A stretch of 64,000 nt of DNA from NCBI RefSeq assembly GCF_032854445.1, contig NC_088305.1:17285717-17349716 (forward strand), in the 5' to 3' direction. The position numbers and the translations under genes are program-made. The notes under the pieces are model-generated. The model was not told the DNA's origin and searched no databases. It saw only the letters and a program-made list of their open reading frames with translations. Every line of letters starts with the position of its first letter. Position 1 is the first letter of the stretch. This document shows, one piece after another, positions 1 to 9,589 of the stretch. The DNA is from Liolophura sinensis (taxonomy: Eukaryota; Mollusca; Polyplacophora; Chitonida; Chitonidae).

Positions 1-59
1 TGTGTCTTTTTCTTTTTCTGATAACTCGGAATTGTTGAGAGGTATGTTTAATGGTTCAC

Positions 60-389
60 TTACCTTTTTTGTATGGGAACGGTTTGGCGATGTTCTTGTT
101 TCACATCTACATCAGATGCAATAGCCATGACTCTATTTTTCTGTATAGTTATTTCTTTGTTGGTGGGATTCATGATTCTTATGAAACCTTTGTTTTCAAT
201 AACTTTCACCAAGCATCGTGCTCCAGCTATATGCTGTTTGGTTGGTAAAGATGACAATGGTTCTATGAGAACAATGGTGCCATTTTTTCTCTTTGGCAAG
301 TTAACCAAAACTTCTTGCTCATGGTTTGGAGGGATGGTAACAGTTGTTGATGCTTTAGCGTAAGTTGAGCTTGTTTGTATTGCCTGACG
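60..389 (-). pseudogene. Pol linker between protease and reverse transcriptase, cut by the window edge
   Basis: In frame with the protease after the TAG at 390, this stretch encodes a linker of the kind that precedes RT in Gypsy Pol (about 110 residues containing NLPKRKNGTIVLIEPL and VKVIENKGFIRIMNPT). A TAA at 60-62 interrupts it. The RT, RNase H and integrase should lie to the left, outside the window. Assignment rests mainly on position and frame continuity. Confidence 0.5.
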
Positions 390-782
390 CTATTTTTTGT
401 AAGGCAGATACAATGTATTGTCTGCCATGTTTATATTAGCTGAGTTGGCTGTGAGAAAGTCAATGCCTAAGATGAGGGAGGTATGCAAATTGGAAATGAC
501 ATGAAAAGTCTGTGATATTGTAACGTTACCTATGGTTATAGGAAGGGAACCTAAAACAGGGAGTGGGTGGTTGCTTACTCCCACTATTTTAGAGATAGAT
601 GGCTGTGAGAGAGGAGGAAGAGTCAGACCTGTTTTATGTAAGAAGGATTCTGTAACACATGAGATTGCTGCACCCGTGTCTACAAGAGCGCTAATTCGTG
701 CCTGACCTACTCTGACAAAAACATTATTTTGTTGTAGGGGCGCGATCAATTTTACGGTATTTCCTTCTACATTTGGTTGCAC
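390..782 (-). CDS. Retropepsin-like aspartic protease segment of the Pol polyprotein
   Basis: Cleaves retrotransposon polyproteins. The segment shows the catalytic DTGA motif (ALVDTGAAISCVTESFL) and the C-terminal flap-side motif LILGIDFL, normal for a single-domain retropepsin of about 110-130 residues. It reads in exactly the same frame as Gag, about 70 bases after the Gag amber codon, with no ATG of its own, so it would be made by readthrough. The next stop at 390 is again TAG in frame; the same frame then reopens leftward towards the RT. No shift is visible, so the element is either readthrough-dependent or only mildly decayed. Confidence 0.75.
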   Translation of the reverse strand: MQPNVEGNTVKLIAPLQQNNVFVRVGQARISALVDTGAAISCVTESFLHKTGLTLPPLSQPSISKIVGVSNHPLPVLGSLPITIGNVTISQTFHVISNLHTSLILGIDFLTANSANINMADNTLYLPYKK

Positions 783-854
783 TTGGTTTCTTGATAGTTT
801 TGGACCTTTCCTATGCCTATCCCTAGGTAGCGACCTGTGGATAGGCGCTAATTC

Positions 855-1925
855 CTATCTGAATCTTTTGTCGTCACAGAAAATTGAGTAGTGACCAGTT
901 CGATGACATTTTGTGCAGAATGCATCTTTAGCGACACAAACTGGTTTTGAGTTACAGTTGAACTCACCACATTTACGACATTGTCCCTCTTGAAGTTGAG
1001 GTCGCCATGGACGTTGCTGTGGTTGTTGTGGCTGTGGTTGTGGGTCAGAAATCCACTGCCAGTGTCCATTGGATGAAGGGGGTGGTTGTGACTGTTGTCT
1101 TCTGTATACTCTTCCCCTTCCATTTTGGTACTGCCGGTTTCTTGGCCGTTGATCGTATCTTTGACCTGGCCAAGGATTTGGTCCATACGTTTGTATCTCA
1201 TTGACGTGCTGGTCGGGAGTCATCATTGACGACACTTTGTCCATTACTTGTTTGGCAAAGCTGTCCACATCAATCGAACCAACGTTGGCCTTGTTTGTGG
1301 TGAAGTGAAGATTCTCAGCATGGAGCACTGCTTGTCTTAATTCCGTCATTGTTTTGGGGTCTTTTCCGGCGACTGTCGGAAGAAGGTGTTCGAGAAGACC
1401 ACTCATGGTAATCCCTACAAGTGTTTCCTCATTAATTGTCCTGTTCAATGCCTGAGTTTGCACTCTGGCTATGAAGTCAACTCCACTTTCGCCCGGTGCT
1501 TGTCTGGACTTATAAAGTGCCAGATTATGAACGGAGCAGTATGGCTTAAATCTATCTAGGAATGCCGCTTTTAATGCAGGCCAAGATATTTTTGTTTCCT
1601 GTGACAGATTGTGATACCACAAGATGGCGTGTCCTTCAAGGTGTAGCGGGAAACCATGCAATGCCTTTTCCGTGGAAAATCCATTAAAATGTACATATCG
1701 TTCGAAAAGTCCCAGCCAAATCGTGGGGTTTTGGCCTTCGTCTCCTCTAAATTTCGTTAAGGATACGCTGCTGAAATTGTTGTTGGTTACGGTTGTCATG
1801 GTTTGATTTTCGACAGTAGGAACTGACGGACTATCCACTGCGGGGCCTTTGCTTCGCGTCTGGTAATTTGTTGGCGTGACACCCACACTCATTGACTCGG
1901 TCTTCGTTTGGTTTTTGTTAGGCAT
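855..1925 (-). CDS. gag: Gag polyprotein of an LTR retrotransposon (Gypsy/Ty3-like)
   Basis: Structural protein that would assemble retrotransposon particles and bind RNA. The first ATG on the minus strand is at 1925, giving about 356 residues; the frame is open 8 codons further but without ATG. The central part has the retrotransposon-Gag pattern (SKFRGD-like start, IWLGLFERY, LEGHAILWYHNL, FLDRFKP). The C-terminus is Q/P/R-rich and ends with Cys clusters, the last a clear CCHC knuckle (CTKCHRTGHYSIFC). It ends in TAG and the protease follows in the same frame, so this amber codon may be a readthrough site. Family assignment rests on the overall Gag pattern and the downstream aspartic protease; clade within Gypsy not determined. 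Confidence 0.8.
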   Translation of the reverse strand: MPNKNQTKTESMSVGVTPTNYQTRSKGPAVDSPSVPTVENQTMTTVTNNNFSSVSLTKFRGDEGQNPTIWLGLFERYVHFNGFSTEKALHGFPLHLEGHAILWYHNLSQETKISWPALKAAFLDRFKPYCSVHNLALYKSRQAPGESGVDFIARVQTQALNRTINEETLVGITMSGLLEHLLPTVAGKDPKTMTELRQAVLHAENLHFTTNKANVGSIDVDSFAKQVMDKVSSMMTPDQHVNEIQTYGPNPWPGQRYDQRPRNRQYQNGRGRVYRRQQSQPPPSSNGHWQWISDPQPQPQQPQQRPWRPQLQEGQCRKCGEFNCNSKPVCVAKDAFCTKCHRTGHYSIFCDDKRFR

Positions 1926-2019
1926 ACAGGATCGGACGTTCTCCACCACCTATTATAGTCTTGGTTCTGTCCTGATGCTAGCACCCTTTGCCATTTACAA
2001 AGGTTTGCTATAGGTAGAG

Positions 2020-2351
2020 CTGTAATAAGAAATACGAAGCCAGTCAGTCAATTATCGAGCACACAAGTGGAAGTCTTCTTTTATTAAAGAGACAAATATT
2101 AATATAAACAGGTGCATACATGTATATCCGTAACATTCGCACCGCTTATTTACAAGTATATAAAGGTCTTTAATATTTAACAATAATATTTGACAAACCG
2201 TAAATTATATAATATTCGATAATCGTACTTATGAATCAGTACGTACACGTAATACAATTTAACTATAGGTCTTACGCTGGGACACCTGTTACTCACCTGT
2301 AATAAGAAATACGAAGCCAGTCAGTCAATTATCGAGCACACAAGTGGAAGT
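2020..2351. repeat. 55-bp direct repeat pair in the LTR/leader region
   Basis: A 55-bp sequence beginning ctgtaataagaaatacg occurs at 2020-2074 and again, essentially identical, at 2297-2351. It lies upstream of the minus-strand gag, where the 5' LTR and leader should be. The minus strand just before the proximal copy contains a ctttaataaa poly(A)-like signal. LTR ends could not be fixed because the other LTR is outside the window. The repeat may be a duplicated R/U5 segment or the edge of a nested LTR copy. Confidence 0.6.
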
Positions 2352-2859
2352 GAAGTTCTACCACTCTGTGCCCGACTTTATAGCTGACCGATGTGGCAAC
2401 GCATTCACAGAACAGGCAAGAACAAGTGTCTCCACGGACGACCGTAACCTTGTACAGGCGCCCTAGAGAGCGGCCCTTTCTATACATGTACGCTCCCGCT
2501 AATCGGGTTAATCCTCTACCCCGAGTCATTCATAATGACTCGGTAGAAATGATACATTTTATTATTAATTTAATACAGTGGTATGCCCTGTGACGTAAGT
2601 AAGTAATAAATGGCGTAATATGTGAATATAATATAACTTAAATAACATACAGGGAAATGGTGTGTGCATGCTGTGACGTGCATGTACACACCTTATCTTA
2701 TACAATTCTATCGGTCTGAGTAAGGGCTAATACATATATCAAATAATACAAACAATACTGTCAATATAATATAACAAATAAATAATGTGATTATACATGT
2801 AATGAATCATATAAACGACATGGTCAATATATAAATAATCGTAATTATGTAACCTATAA
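2352..2859. other. AT-rich stretch without recognisable gene
   Basis: About 500 bases of AT-rich sequence separate the LTR-like repeats from the first recognisable polymerase codons. No homology recognised. The Polinton polymerase N-terminus and the element's left end should lie here but are absent, so a truncation or a later insertion probably ends about 2,860. Confidence 0.5.
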
Positions 2860-4246
2860 CATAGATCCTAGAGATGCGTTTTTCAGTGGTCGGACAAACT
2901 GTACAAAATTATTTTACGAAGCAAAAGGCGACACGAGTGTTAATTATGTGGATTTCACGTCACACTATCCTTATATTAACAAATACGCCGAATATCCTGT
3001 TGGCTATCCCACCATCATCACCCGTGACTTTGGTGATATACATAAGTATGTGGGTTTCATTAAATGTAAGGTTGTTCCCCCCTAGAAAGCTGTACCATCC
3101 GGTTCTCCCCTACCGCAGTCATAACAGGCTAATGTTCCCCCTGTGCAAAACATGTTGTGACAACCTTATTCAGACTTGTAAACACACGGATGAACAGCGT
3201 GCTATCACGGGTACATGGGTGTCATTTGAAGTACAAAAGGCCTTACAGAAGGGTTACAGGTTAATCAATGTATATGAGGTATATCACTTTCCTAGAACAA
3301 CTAAATATAACGGCAAGGATGACACTACAGGATTGTTCACCGGCTATATTAACACATTTTTGAAAATTAAGCGGGAATCATCGGGATGGCCTGCATGGGT
3401 TTAATCTGAGGCCGATAAGGACGCTTATATCGAGCGGTATGAGGCCCACGAAGGCATAAGGCTAGATAAAAACAAAATCCAGAAAAATGCCGGCCTGAGA
3501 TCAGTGGCGAAACTAGCCTTAAATTCACTTTGGGGTAAATTCGGACAGCGCAATGGTCTTAACCAAAACTGTTTTATTAGCACGCCGGCAGAATTTTATC
3601 AACTACTCAACGATCCGGAGAAAGACGTGAGTGATTTTCACGACGTCAACGAGGAAATCCTGTTAGCAGACTGGAAGAGTGCAAAAGAATACACCCCTAC
3701 TGGGTCTTCTTCCAATATATATATCGCTAGTTTTAACACCCGTTTTAGCCGTTTGAAATTATACGAAATGCTGGAAAAGCTAGATTCCCGTTGCATATAC
3801 CACGACACTGACAGCGCCATCTATATTACTGAACCGGGGCAATCCGATCTTCCATTAGGTGATGTGTTAGGTGATTTGACATCTGAATTGGCCCCCGGAG
3901 ATTCCATCAAAGTTTTGCTAGTGGAGGGCCTAAAAACTGCACGTACAAGACTAGGCTGGGTGAGACAGTCACCAAGGTACGCGGTTTTACCCTCAACGCC
4001 AAAAACTCTAAAGTAATCAATTTTGACACTGTATGCGATATGGTGAAAAATGTGAAGCGATGTCCTTGCTCTGGAACTGGTGAGGTTTGTGGATTATGTA
4101 GAAAGACTGTGTTTAACGAGCGGAAAATCACTCGTGACAAAACACGTGTCAGAATTCTCAACAAGCCTGAGAAAAGGGACTATAGAATCAACTATATTAA
4201 GCGGGTGATAAAGCCTTCGTTTGACACTGTCCCGTACGGGTATTAA
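2860..4246 (+). pseudogene. polB: Polinton family-B DNA polymerase, C-terminal half, broken
   Basis: C-terminal palm and thumb of a protein-primed family-B polymerase that would replicate the Polinton. Homology starts near DPRDAFFSGRTN; motif A is DFTSHYPYINKY, motif B KLALNSLWGKFGQR, motif C YHDTDS, and it ends FDTVPYGY, as Polinton polymerases do. Breaks: a one-base shift in a C-run near 3,088; an in-frame TAA at 3402-3404; another shift near 3,909. The SIKxFASGGPK region continues in the other frame down to 4246. The N-terminal and exonuclease parts are missing. The gene faces the rest of the Polinton set, the usual arrangement for these elements. Confidence 0.85.
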
Positions 4247-4871
4247 ACACAAAACCACTTCCCCCCCTCCTCCCGTCCCCCTCTCGTATGACATATCTGA
4301 CATGTACATTTCGTGTGACTAGTGTCATTTATACTTTGTGCAGCCGTGGGTTCGAAACCCAAAGTGATCATTTTTTTTACAGAACTAGAAATGGGGGGGG
4401 GGGGTAATTAAGAAATTATGATCTTACATTGGATTTGGATGTATAAGTATATTTATTTATGTATATGAAGATACGTATATATGTGTATATAGCGTTTATG
4501 GGTTATGCCGCTTAAACTTTGTGTTATGCTGTACATATGTGTATATGTGAAAAAAATGTATCGAGTGATGGAAACGAATAAAAACACATAATTGTCTGTT
4601 TAGAATCATCTGACTCTCTAAAACACGGAGCTATGATCGTAAATAGGCATTTAAGTGTTTAACGAACGACTATGAACTGAACTAGAAAGCGGATGTGGGA
4701 TTTTTTCACATATGGTATTTATTAACTAGAATATGCATAGACATATTCGGTTAGGACCATTTACCACCCGATCGTCAGATTTGATGAAATTTGTCTCTGG
4801 TTGTATTCAACGGCTTTGGGTCACAGGGCTCTGATGTGAAGCTTTTCCTAGGTAATTCGTCCTTTACAAAA
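4247..4871. other. Polinton intergenic region between polymerase and protease
   Basis: About 620 bases between two genes whose 3' ends converge. It holds C- and G-runs (near 4261 and 4393), AT-rich microsatellite-like TATATG sequence at 4440-4560, and at about 4350-4367 an isolated T-arm-like gggttcgaaaccc followed by a T-run. No paired acceptor stem is seen, so no tRNA is called. Confidence 0.4.
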
Positions 4872-5348
4872 CTAAATAGCATAGGGAAAGTTGTAAATGT
4901 CATATTTATAGGCGAAGTAATCAAATATCTGAACGTCATTATCGTCACAGTCCCCATCGAATTCGGCTACTATGGTTTCCATAGACTTTCCTCTAAGGGA
5001 CTGTAAGATAAAGTAGACACAGTACTGACCACATACTGTGGAATGGGAGCCTTGTACGCGTTTATCGTTAAATGTCCACGATCTTTTGTTATTCATAAAC
5101 TCGTGAAACTCGTAGTGTATCGGGTAAATGCTATATGGGTCGAAGTAAAATCCTTTGTCTTTTGAGTCCATGTACATGGCCACCCAGTGTTCACCAGGTG
5201 CGTCTTCCGGGTCTGTGTTACATACATAAGCCCTCTTTCCATTGGTCCGTATCTCGGGCAGCGTATTGCGTGAATAGACACCTTGAAAGTAGCCTTTTGT
5301 GTAATTATCACGCCTCAGTATCTTCTCTACCTGGAGGTTGTTCATCAT
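4872..5348 (-). CDS. Adenain-like cysteine protease (Polinton PRO)
   Basis: Maturation protease of the adenovirus/Ulp1 (C5/C48) fold that would process virion proteins. It is 158 residues with ATG at 5348. Catalytic residues are visible in order: His in GEHWVAMYMD, Asp in FYFDPYS, the Gln/Cys pair in VCGQYCVYFILQ. No internal stop or shift, so this is one of the few intact Polinton genes here. The length is slightly short of adenain (about 200), which is normal for Polinton versions. It lies directly 3' of the capsid gene and overlaps its end by four bases. Confidence 0.85.
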   Translation of the reverse strand: MMNNLQVEKILRRDNYTKGYFQGVYSRNTLPEIRTNGKRAYVCNTDPEDAPGEHWVAMYMDSKDKGFYFDPYSIYPIHYEFHEFMNNKRSWTFNDKRVQGSHSTVCGQYCVYFILQSLRGKSMETIVAEFDGDCDDNDVQIFDYFAYKYDIYNFPYAI

Positions 5349-6495
5349 AATGAATAGTCAAAAAGCACATTTCGACTTTTATCTATGTGGACTATGTTAT
5401 CGAATTCGGCGTACACTATAACGTTAACGGTACTAGGAAATGGTACGGAGAAACGCATTTCTAACCTGATATTACCTTTCTTTATGAAATCAAAGTGATC
5501 ACCGTCATTAAGTTCCGGTGACAAGTCAAATGCGAACAATGTGTACCCCCTACTGTAATCGGTTCTAGAAATGTTATTGCCTTCATCTCTGCCTAACTGT
5601 CCCGTGGCGGCAAACAAGCCGTGGTAAGCCCTCAGATAGTCGTGTCGCTCAAAGTTTAAGGTGTACACAGGTGTCGGAACCTGCTTTTCATTCACGTATA
5701 AACAGAGAAATGATGTGTTATAGTGCCCGAATAGAAATGGGTTTTTAGCGTATTCACCGTTAAAACCACCTGAATCCACCATACCTATGATAATGCGCTT
5801 AGGTAACTGTCCTATATAGAGATTCTCCCGATTAACGGATAGATTACCTCTGGGAACACTAAACACCTTACAATCCACACGATTGATGGGGTATCTGGCT
5901 GGGGATCGTTCCAGCGCTTTCATATGCGCTATCTGGACGTGTGGATTTATTTTCACTTTACGTACAAAAATGATATTTTCTGTATGGCTATCTTAAATGT
6001 GGGATTATCATCATTCGTGATGATGCAAAATGCATCATTACTTCTTACCAGTTTAAGTTTTACATCGACACCATTTATCAATAGCTTTGACTGGTGTAAC
6101 ATACTCAAGTGTGGCCGACCAATCATGTCAAAGATACGACTGTGGTTGGTAAACTGGCGGCGAGGTGTCAATCCGTCATTAGCATTCACGCTGTTTATCT
6201 GTGCAGCGGTGTCTTTGTAAAACAATCCGCACGTCAGCTGTGACTCTTTAGCTTCTCGACCGTAACTCATAAGGGCTTCTATCATTGCCCTGTAGGGGTA
6301 TGTGATTGTAGGCATTGACAAAACAGCGTCATTTAGGGAAAGCTGCATCTGTGAAAACATACTATGCAAGGTATAATTTGTAGGCCCTACTTCCGTTTCA
6401 CCACCTATAAGCGTCCCATCCCCATTAACTAACCGGGCACGGACGTAGAGATACGAACTCGCTAGGTCTAGATAATGGTCGGGTGAACCACTCAC
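5345..6495 (-). pseudogene. Polinton major capsid protein (double jelly-roll), split and N-truncated
   Basis: Main shell protein, of the group often annotated F54H12.2-like in animals. The N-terminal half (from about 6,495, DHYLDLASSYLYVRARL) and the C-terminal half (from about 5,956, NPHVQIAHMKALERSPARYPI, ending at 5345) are two frames joined by a one-base shift near 5,956-5,965. There is no in-frame ATG at the 5' end: reading starts in GTG within sequence shared with the end of the neighbouring minor-capsid frame. The usual first 50 or so residues are missing, which points to a deletion fusing the two genes at about 6,490-6,510. Capsid-motif assignment is from memory of the family. Confidence 0.8.
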
Positions 6496-7432
6496 AGGTC
6501 TGCTTACCGACTGTTTTACCTACTGATTTAAAAATGGGTACTACTGAATTGAATAAGCCTCTTATAACATTTCCCAATCCATGCCCTCTCTGCACGCTAG
6601 CACCCGCGAAGAAGGGAAGTCCTCCCCCTCTTTGGGAATCGTGGTAACGTTGGTAAAATTCGGCATCTGAATAGGGTGACATTCTCATAAAATTTGTTGA
6701 TCTGCGTTTTCTGAAATGTAACGACACGACCACTTTCCCACGCTCAAATGGTATTTTCTTCCCTGAATCGTCTCTTATATCCACTTCTACGGTGAAAAAT
6801 GAGTTATTTTGGAGGGGAAAATACTTGACATGTTCGAATGTGTGGGCTATGGACTGCCCCGGTTTACTCTGAACAGGTACGATTCTCATCAGAGGCACGA
6901 GCTTATCTCCGACTATGTGTGGCTGAACCACATCGGAATATATGTAAAGAGAATCCATACCCCTATTAACGTCTAATATAGCAGAGCTCATGTGTATCCC
7001 AGGTGCGCACTTGCGATCCGTAAATCTCAGTATTTCTTGCAAAGCATCGCTGAGCACTACCTTCGCATTATCATTAACTATCAACACGGCTTTCTGATTA
7101 AACTTGTCGTAGCGCAGCTTGATACTGTCTTGATGGGCTGTTCGAATTTCATTATTGAGTGCATCTACGAAGGCTTTGGCCGAATTATAATATCCCTCTC
7201 TCACTGGGATTTTCACTGATTTGACATCGTCGTCAGTTTTAGAAATACTAATAAGCGATACCTCGTCGGATTGTACATTGTACCATGAAAATGGGTAATG
7301 AAACTCCACTATTCCTACTTCCCACTGCCCGTGAAGCTCTAGTGGACGGGGTAATCTAGTAATGTAATTCGTGAGTGTATTATTCGGAAAATAACCTAAC
7401 GAGCTGTTCGACGGTAGAGTCGGGTAGAACAT
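6425..7432 (-). CDS. Penton-like minor capsid protein of the Polinton
   Basis: Single jelly-roll minor capsid (vertex) protein. It starts MFYPTLPSNSSLGYFPNNTL at 7432, the typical Polinton minor-capsid N-terminus, followed by LHGQWEVGIVEFHYP, then DSLYIYSDVVQPHIVGD and PLMRIVPV. The region from about residue 250 (YSDAEFYQRYH, GGGLPFFAGASVQRGHGLG) is a glycine-rich tail typical of these genes. The last 25-30 residues (after VGKTVGKQ) are major-capsid DNA read in the wrong frame, so the natural C-terminus has been lost by deletion. The frame is otherwise open for 335 codons. Confidence 0.8.
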   Translation of the reverse strand: MFYPTLPSNSSLGYFPNNTLTNYITRLPRPLELHGQWEVGIVEFHYPFSWYNVQSDEVSLISISKTDDDVKSVKIPVREGYYNSAKAFVDALNNEIRTAHQDSIKLRYDKFNQKAVLIVNDNAKVVLSDALQEILRFTDRKCAPGIHMSSAILDVNRGMDSLYIYSDVVQPHIVGDKLVPLMRIVPVQSKPGQSIAHTFEHVKYFPLQNNSFFTVEVDIRDDSGKKIPFERGKVVVSLHFRKRRSTNFMRMSPYSDAEFYQRYHDSQRGGGLPFFAGASVQRGHGLGNVIRGLFNSVVPIFKSVGKTVGKQTCEWFTRPLSRPSEFVSLRPCPVS

Positions 7433-7512
7433 ATCGAATTAAAACTGTATTAGAGCACACCTCTGCGATTGCGGGTATTGGTTATCTTTAACGTAAACAA
7501 AAAATAGAAAAC

Positions 7513-8282
7513 TTAGAATTTAGACCACCTCAGGCGTCTGGTGCTAATTACTCTGGGTGCATAGGCACCCCGTCTGCCAGGTCTAGTTCTGGGCGTAGGC
7601 TCGACCGATCTGGTAGACCTCGTTGTTACCGCGGGACTTGGTGTGAAAACAGGTATTTTAGAGGGGCCTGGGGGTATACCCGGTTTGCGTTCATGCATGT
7701 ATTCCCACCTTTGCCTGTTCCCGACTAACTCCAGAGGGACGTTAATGTCTTTCAGACCTTGAGCAAATGTCTCCCACCCCCTGGGAGTAAACTGACGTCT
7801 ATATCTCAGCACGTCGTTAACCAAATCCGAAATGTTAGTGTCAGGTATTGTATTATCTTTATATATAAGCTCGCCTTTGTCATTTCATGACATCTGAGGG
7901 CTGGACTTTATTCTCTCAATAAGGAGTCGGGCCTTTTTATGCATGGTTTTCGGTACACTCGACTATTTCACGCTCTATATTACTCCGCAACGGTTCATTC
8001 ACAGCGTTGTCTTTTGACCTGTCTTGTACGACTTTAACGGGTAGGGGGGTAATTGACGATGTTCTCTGGTTTTCAAATGTGAGATATTTCTGTAACGCAT
8101 CATTGTACATTTCTAATTTTTTCACGCTCCGTTATATTATTCCGTCTAAGCACGGACTCCATGTCTCTGTCTAGGGTCTGCATCATAGATAGAGTGCTAT
8201 TGATAGGTATTTGTTGTTGTTGTAACGTCTGCAACAACTTGGGCTCTATTAAAGCCATCTTTTTCACGTGCTCCATGCTCAA
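7513..8282 (-). pseudogene. Polinton conserved gene of unknown function, broken by two shifts and a stop
   Basis: A gene commonly found beside Polinton capsid genes; no function is established by this sequence. Minus-strand reading starts at ATG 8282 (MSMEHVKKMALIEPKLL), shifts near 8,110 to the segment MYNDALQKYLTFENQR, shifts again near 7,960 into the segment KKARLLIERIKSSPQ, meets a TGA at about 7,885 where relatives usually have Trp, then continues DLVNDVLRYRRQFTPRGWETFAQGL to a basic, Pro/Arg-rich tail ending RRLRWSKF at 7513. The conserved core FTPRGWETFAQGLKDINVP is well preserved. Position between minor capsid and packaging ATPase suggests a virion or morphogenesis protein. Confidence 0.6.
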
Positions 8283-8626
8283 CTGAATACCTTAGAAACG
8301 ATAGGAGCTAGTATGGAGGCTAGGGGTGCTAACAGCGCTCCTAAAAATCCGCCTTTCTGTAGTATACGTTTCCTTCTCTTAATACTCGTATTTTTCTTGG
8401 CCAGGTGTCGCAAGCTCGTCTTGTGTCGCTGTAGTTTCGATTTGTGAGCCTTATTCAACGGTACATTGCCTTTTAAGATATTCGAGGCGCACTCGCACAA
8501 ACAATAGATCAATTCCTTGTCAGCCCCTCTTAGTATTGTTTTCACGAGTTTCGGATTAGGCTGAGAAAGTGCCTTTAAAGTAACGGCGTGCTTACGCAGT
8601 CTTGCGGACGTGATGACTAATAACAA
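8279..8626 (-). CDS. Small basic Polinton protein with hydrophobic tail (virion-core-like)
   Basis: A frame of about 115 codons, rich in Lys/Arg (residues 60-90: KAHKSKLQRHKTSLRHLAKK, then KRRKRILQ), ending with GGFLGALLAPLASILAPIV, a Gly/Ala/Leu-rich amphipathic segment. This combination is common in Polinton and adintovirus loci, where such genes are compared with adenovirus core or membrane-active proteins; that comparison is from memory. No ATG is found at the start (first codon TTG), so the 5' end is uncertain or decayed. It abuts the unknown gene at 8282 by a four-base overlap. Confidence 0.6.
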   Translation of the reverse strand: MLLVITSARLRKHAVTLKALSQPNPKLVKTILRGADKELIYCLCECASNILKGNVPLNKAHKSKLQRHKTSLRHLAKKNTSIKRRKRILQKGGFLGALLAPLASILAPIVSKVFS

Positions 8627-8668
8627 AGTGACGATAATATCTTGTGAACATTTCTTTTTATTATCATT

Positions 8669-9275
8669 TCAGATACACGTACTGTATATCACCTGGAAAA
8701 ATGTTTGTTGGAAGCCTCAAATGTTCAGGTGTGTCCTGTTTAAAGTCCACCAGAAGATAACCGTGAGGCTACGAGGTGGCGTCCCTATAGGCTTCCTGTA
8801 TAAACTGTGTGTATCCAGGGTACATCTGTTTGGCGAGATGCATGATCTGCGAGGCGTCTCTTGGATTTTTAAACAACACTAAGTAATGTGTGTTTAAATT
8901 GATAGTTCTCTGTTCTTTGTTTTTACTGAATAGGTTTTGTGTTATGTATATAACACTACAGGAGCAGTGATGGGATTGTTTTGTGAAAAGCTGTGACACT
9001 GTCTTGTCAGTCTCCATCATCAGATCGTCTATGATCAATAGCTTGTTGCCAGGTGCTTCGATGTCCTGTAGGCAGTTAAAACCTTCCCTGAAATCCACGT
9101 TTTCGCACTCTGCATGTCCTTTTTGCCATACACCATAGCACCATATCACTTTGTCCGGGGGTGGCTGGATCATAATAGACGCGTCACGGATAAGTCTCTT
9201 GACGAATTCTGATTTTCCACATCCACTAGGTCCAGATATGATAGATGTAAAGGGATGTCTTAACGTAACGTCCAT
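8669..9275 (-). pseudogene. Polinton packaging ATPase (FtsK/HerA-like), one nonsense codon
   Basis: DNA-packaging ATPase that would load the genome into capsids. ATG at 9275; Walker A GPSGCGKS near residue 14, Walker B LLIIDDLM near 79, then a sensor-type SVIYITQNLF. An in-frame TAG at 8769-8771 follows AYRDATS; beyond it the same frame remains open and conserved to TGA at 8669 (HGYLLVDFK, TPEHLRLPTNIFPGD). The gene is therefore essentially complete, about 200 codons, with a single stop. It overlaps the end of the upstream small ORF by a few bases. Confidence 0.85.
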
Positions 9276-9277
9276 CG

Positions 9278-9550
9278 TCACCTACTGATAGGTTTAATAC
9301 CGTTCTGCAGGTTTATATAATATCTCCAGATCTGTTCGCACACCTCATCCGATGAATTATTGCATACAGTCAGTGTATACGCATGTAGTACGACTAATCT
9401 GCTGTGATTGACAACACCGTCGTTAAACATCTCGTTCAATACTGCCTTGTACGATTGAAGGGATGTGACCACAGACACCATGGCCATCCAGTCATGTTTT
9501 CTAGCCCTCCTCACAAATAACTGGCAGAATAAAGGAAAGGTCACCAGCAT
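9278..9550 (-). CDS. Small Bcl-2-like ORF carried by the Polinton
   Basis: About 90 residues from the first ATG (9550); open 8 codons further upstream without ATG. The middle contains VLNEMFNDGVVNHSRLVVLH, which resembles the Bcl-2 BH1 signature (ELFxDGxxNWGRIV), with the usual Trp-Gly replaced by His-Ser. The preceding helices are compatible with the Bcl-2 fold, but BH2 (the GGW motif) and a C-terminal anchor are not seen, and the protein is about half the normal length. It sits tightly between the PC4-like gene (40 bases) and the ATPase (overlap), like a viral accessory gene. If real, it would counter apoptosis of the host cell. It could instead be an unrelated helical protein. Confidence 0.45.
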   Translation of the reverse strand: MLVTFPLFCQLFVRRARKHDWMAMVSVVTSLQSYKAVLNEMFNDGVVNHSRLVVLHAYTLTVCNNSSDEVCEQIWRYYINLQNGIKPISR

Positions 9551-9589
9551 GTCGCGAGTGAGCTCAGCGGTCAAATGAGACTAGAACAA

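Noticed and set aside
44-363. Plus-strand frames at the left edge
   Set aside because: Antisense to the retrotransposon Pol linker.
4334-4375. tRNA-like T arm gggttcgaaaccc followed by a T-run
   Set aside because: No acceptor stem, D arm or anticodon arm can be paired around it; a B-box-like sequence alone is not enough.
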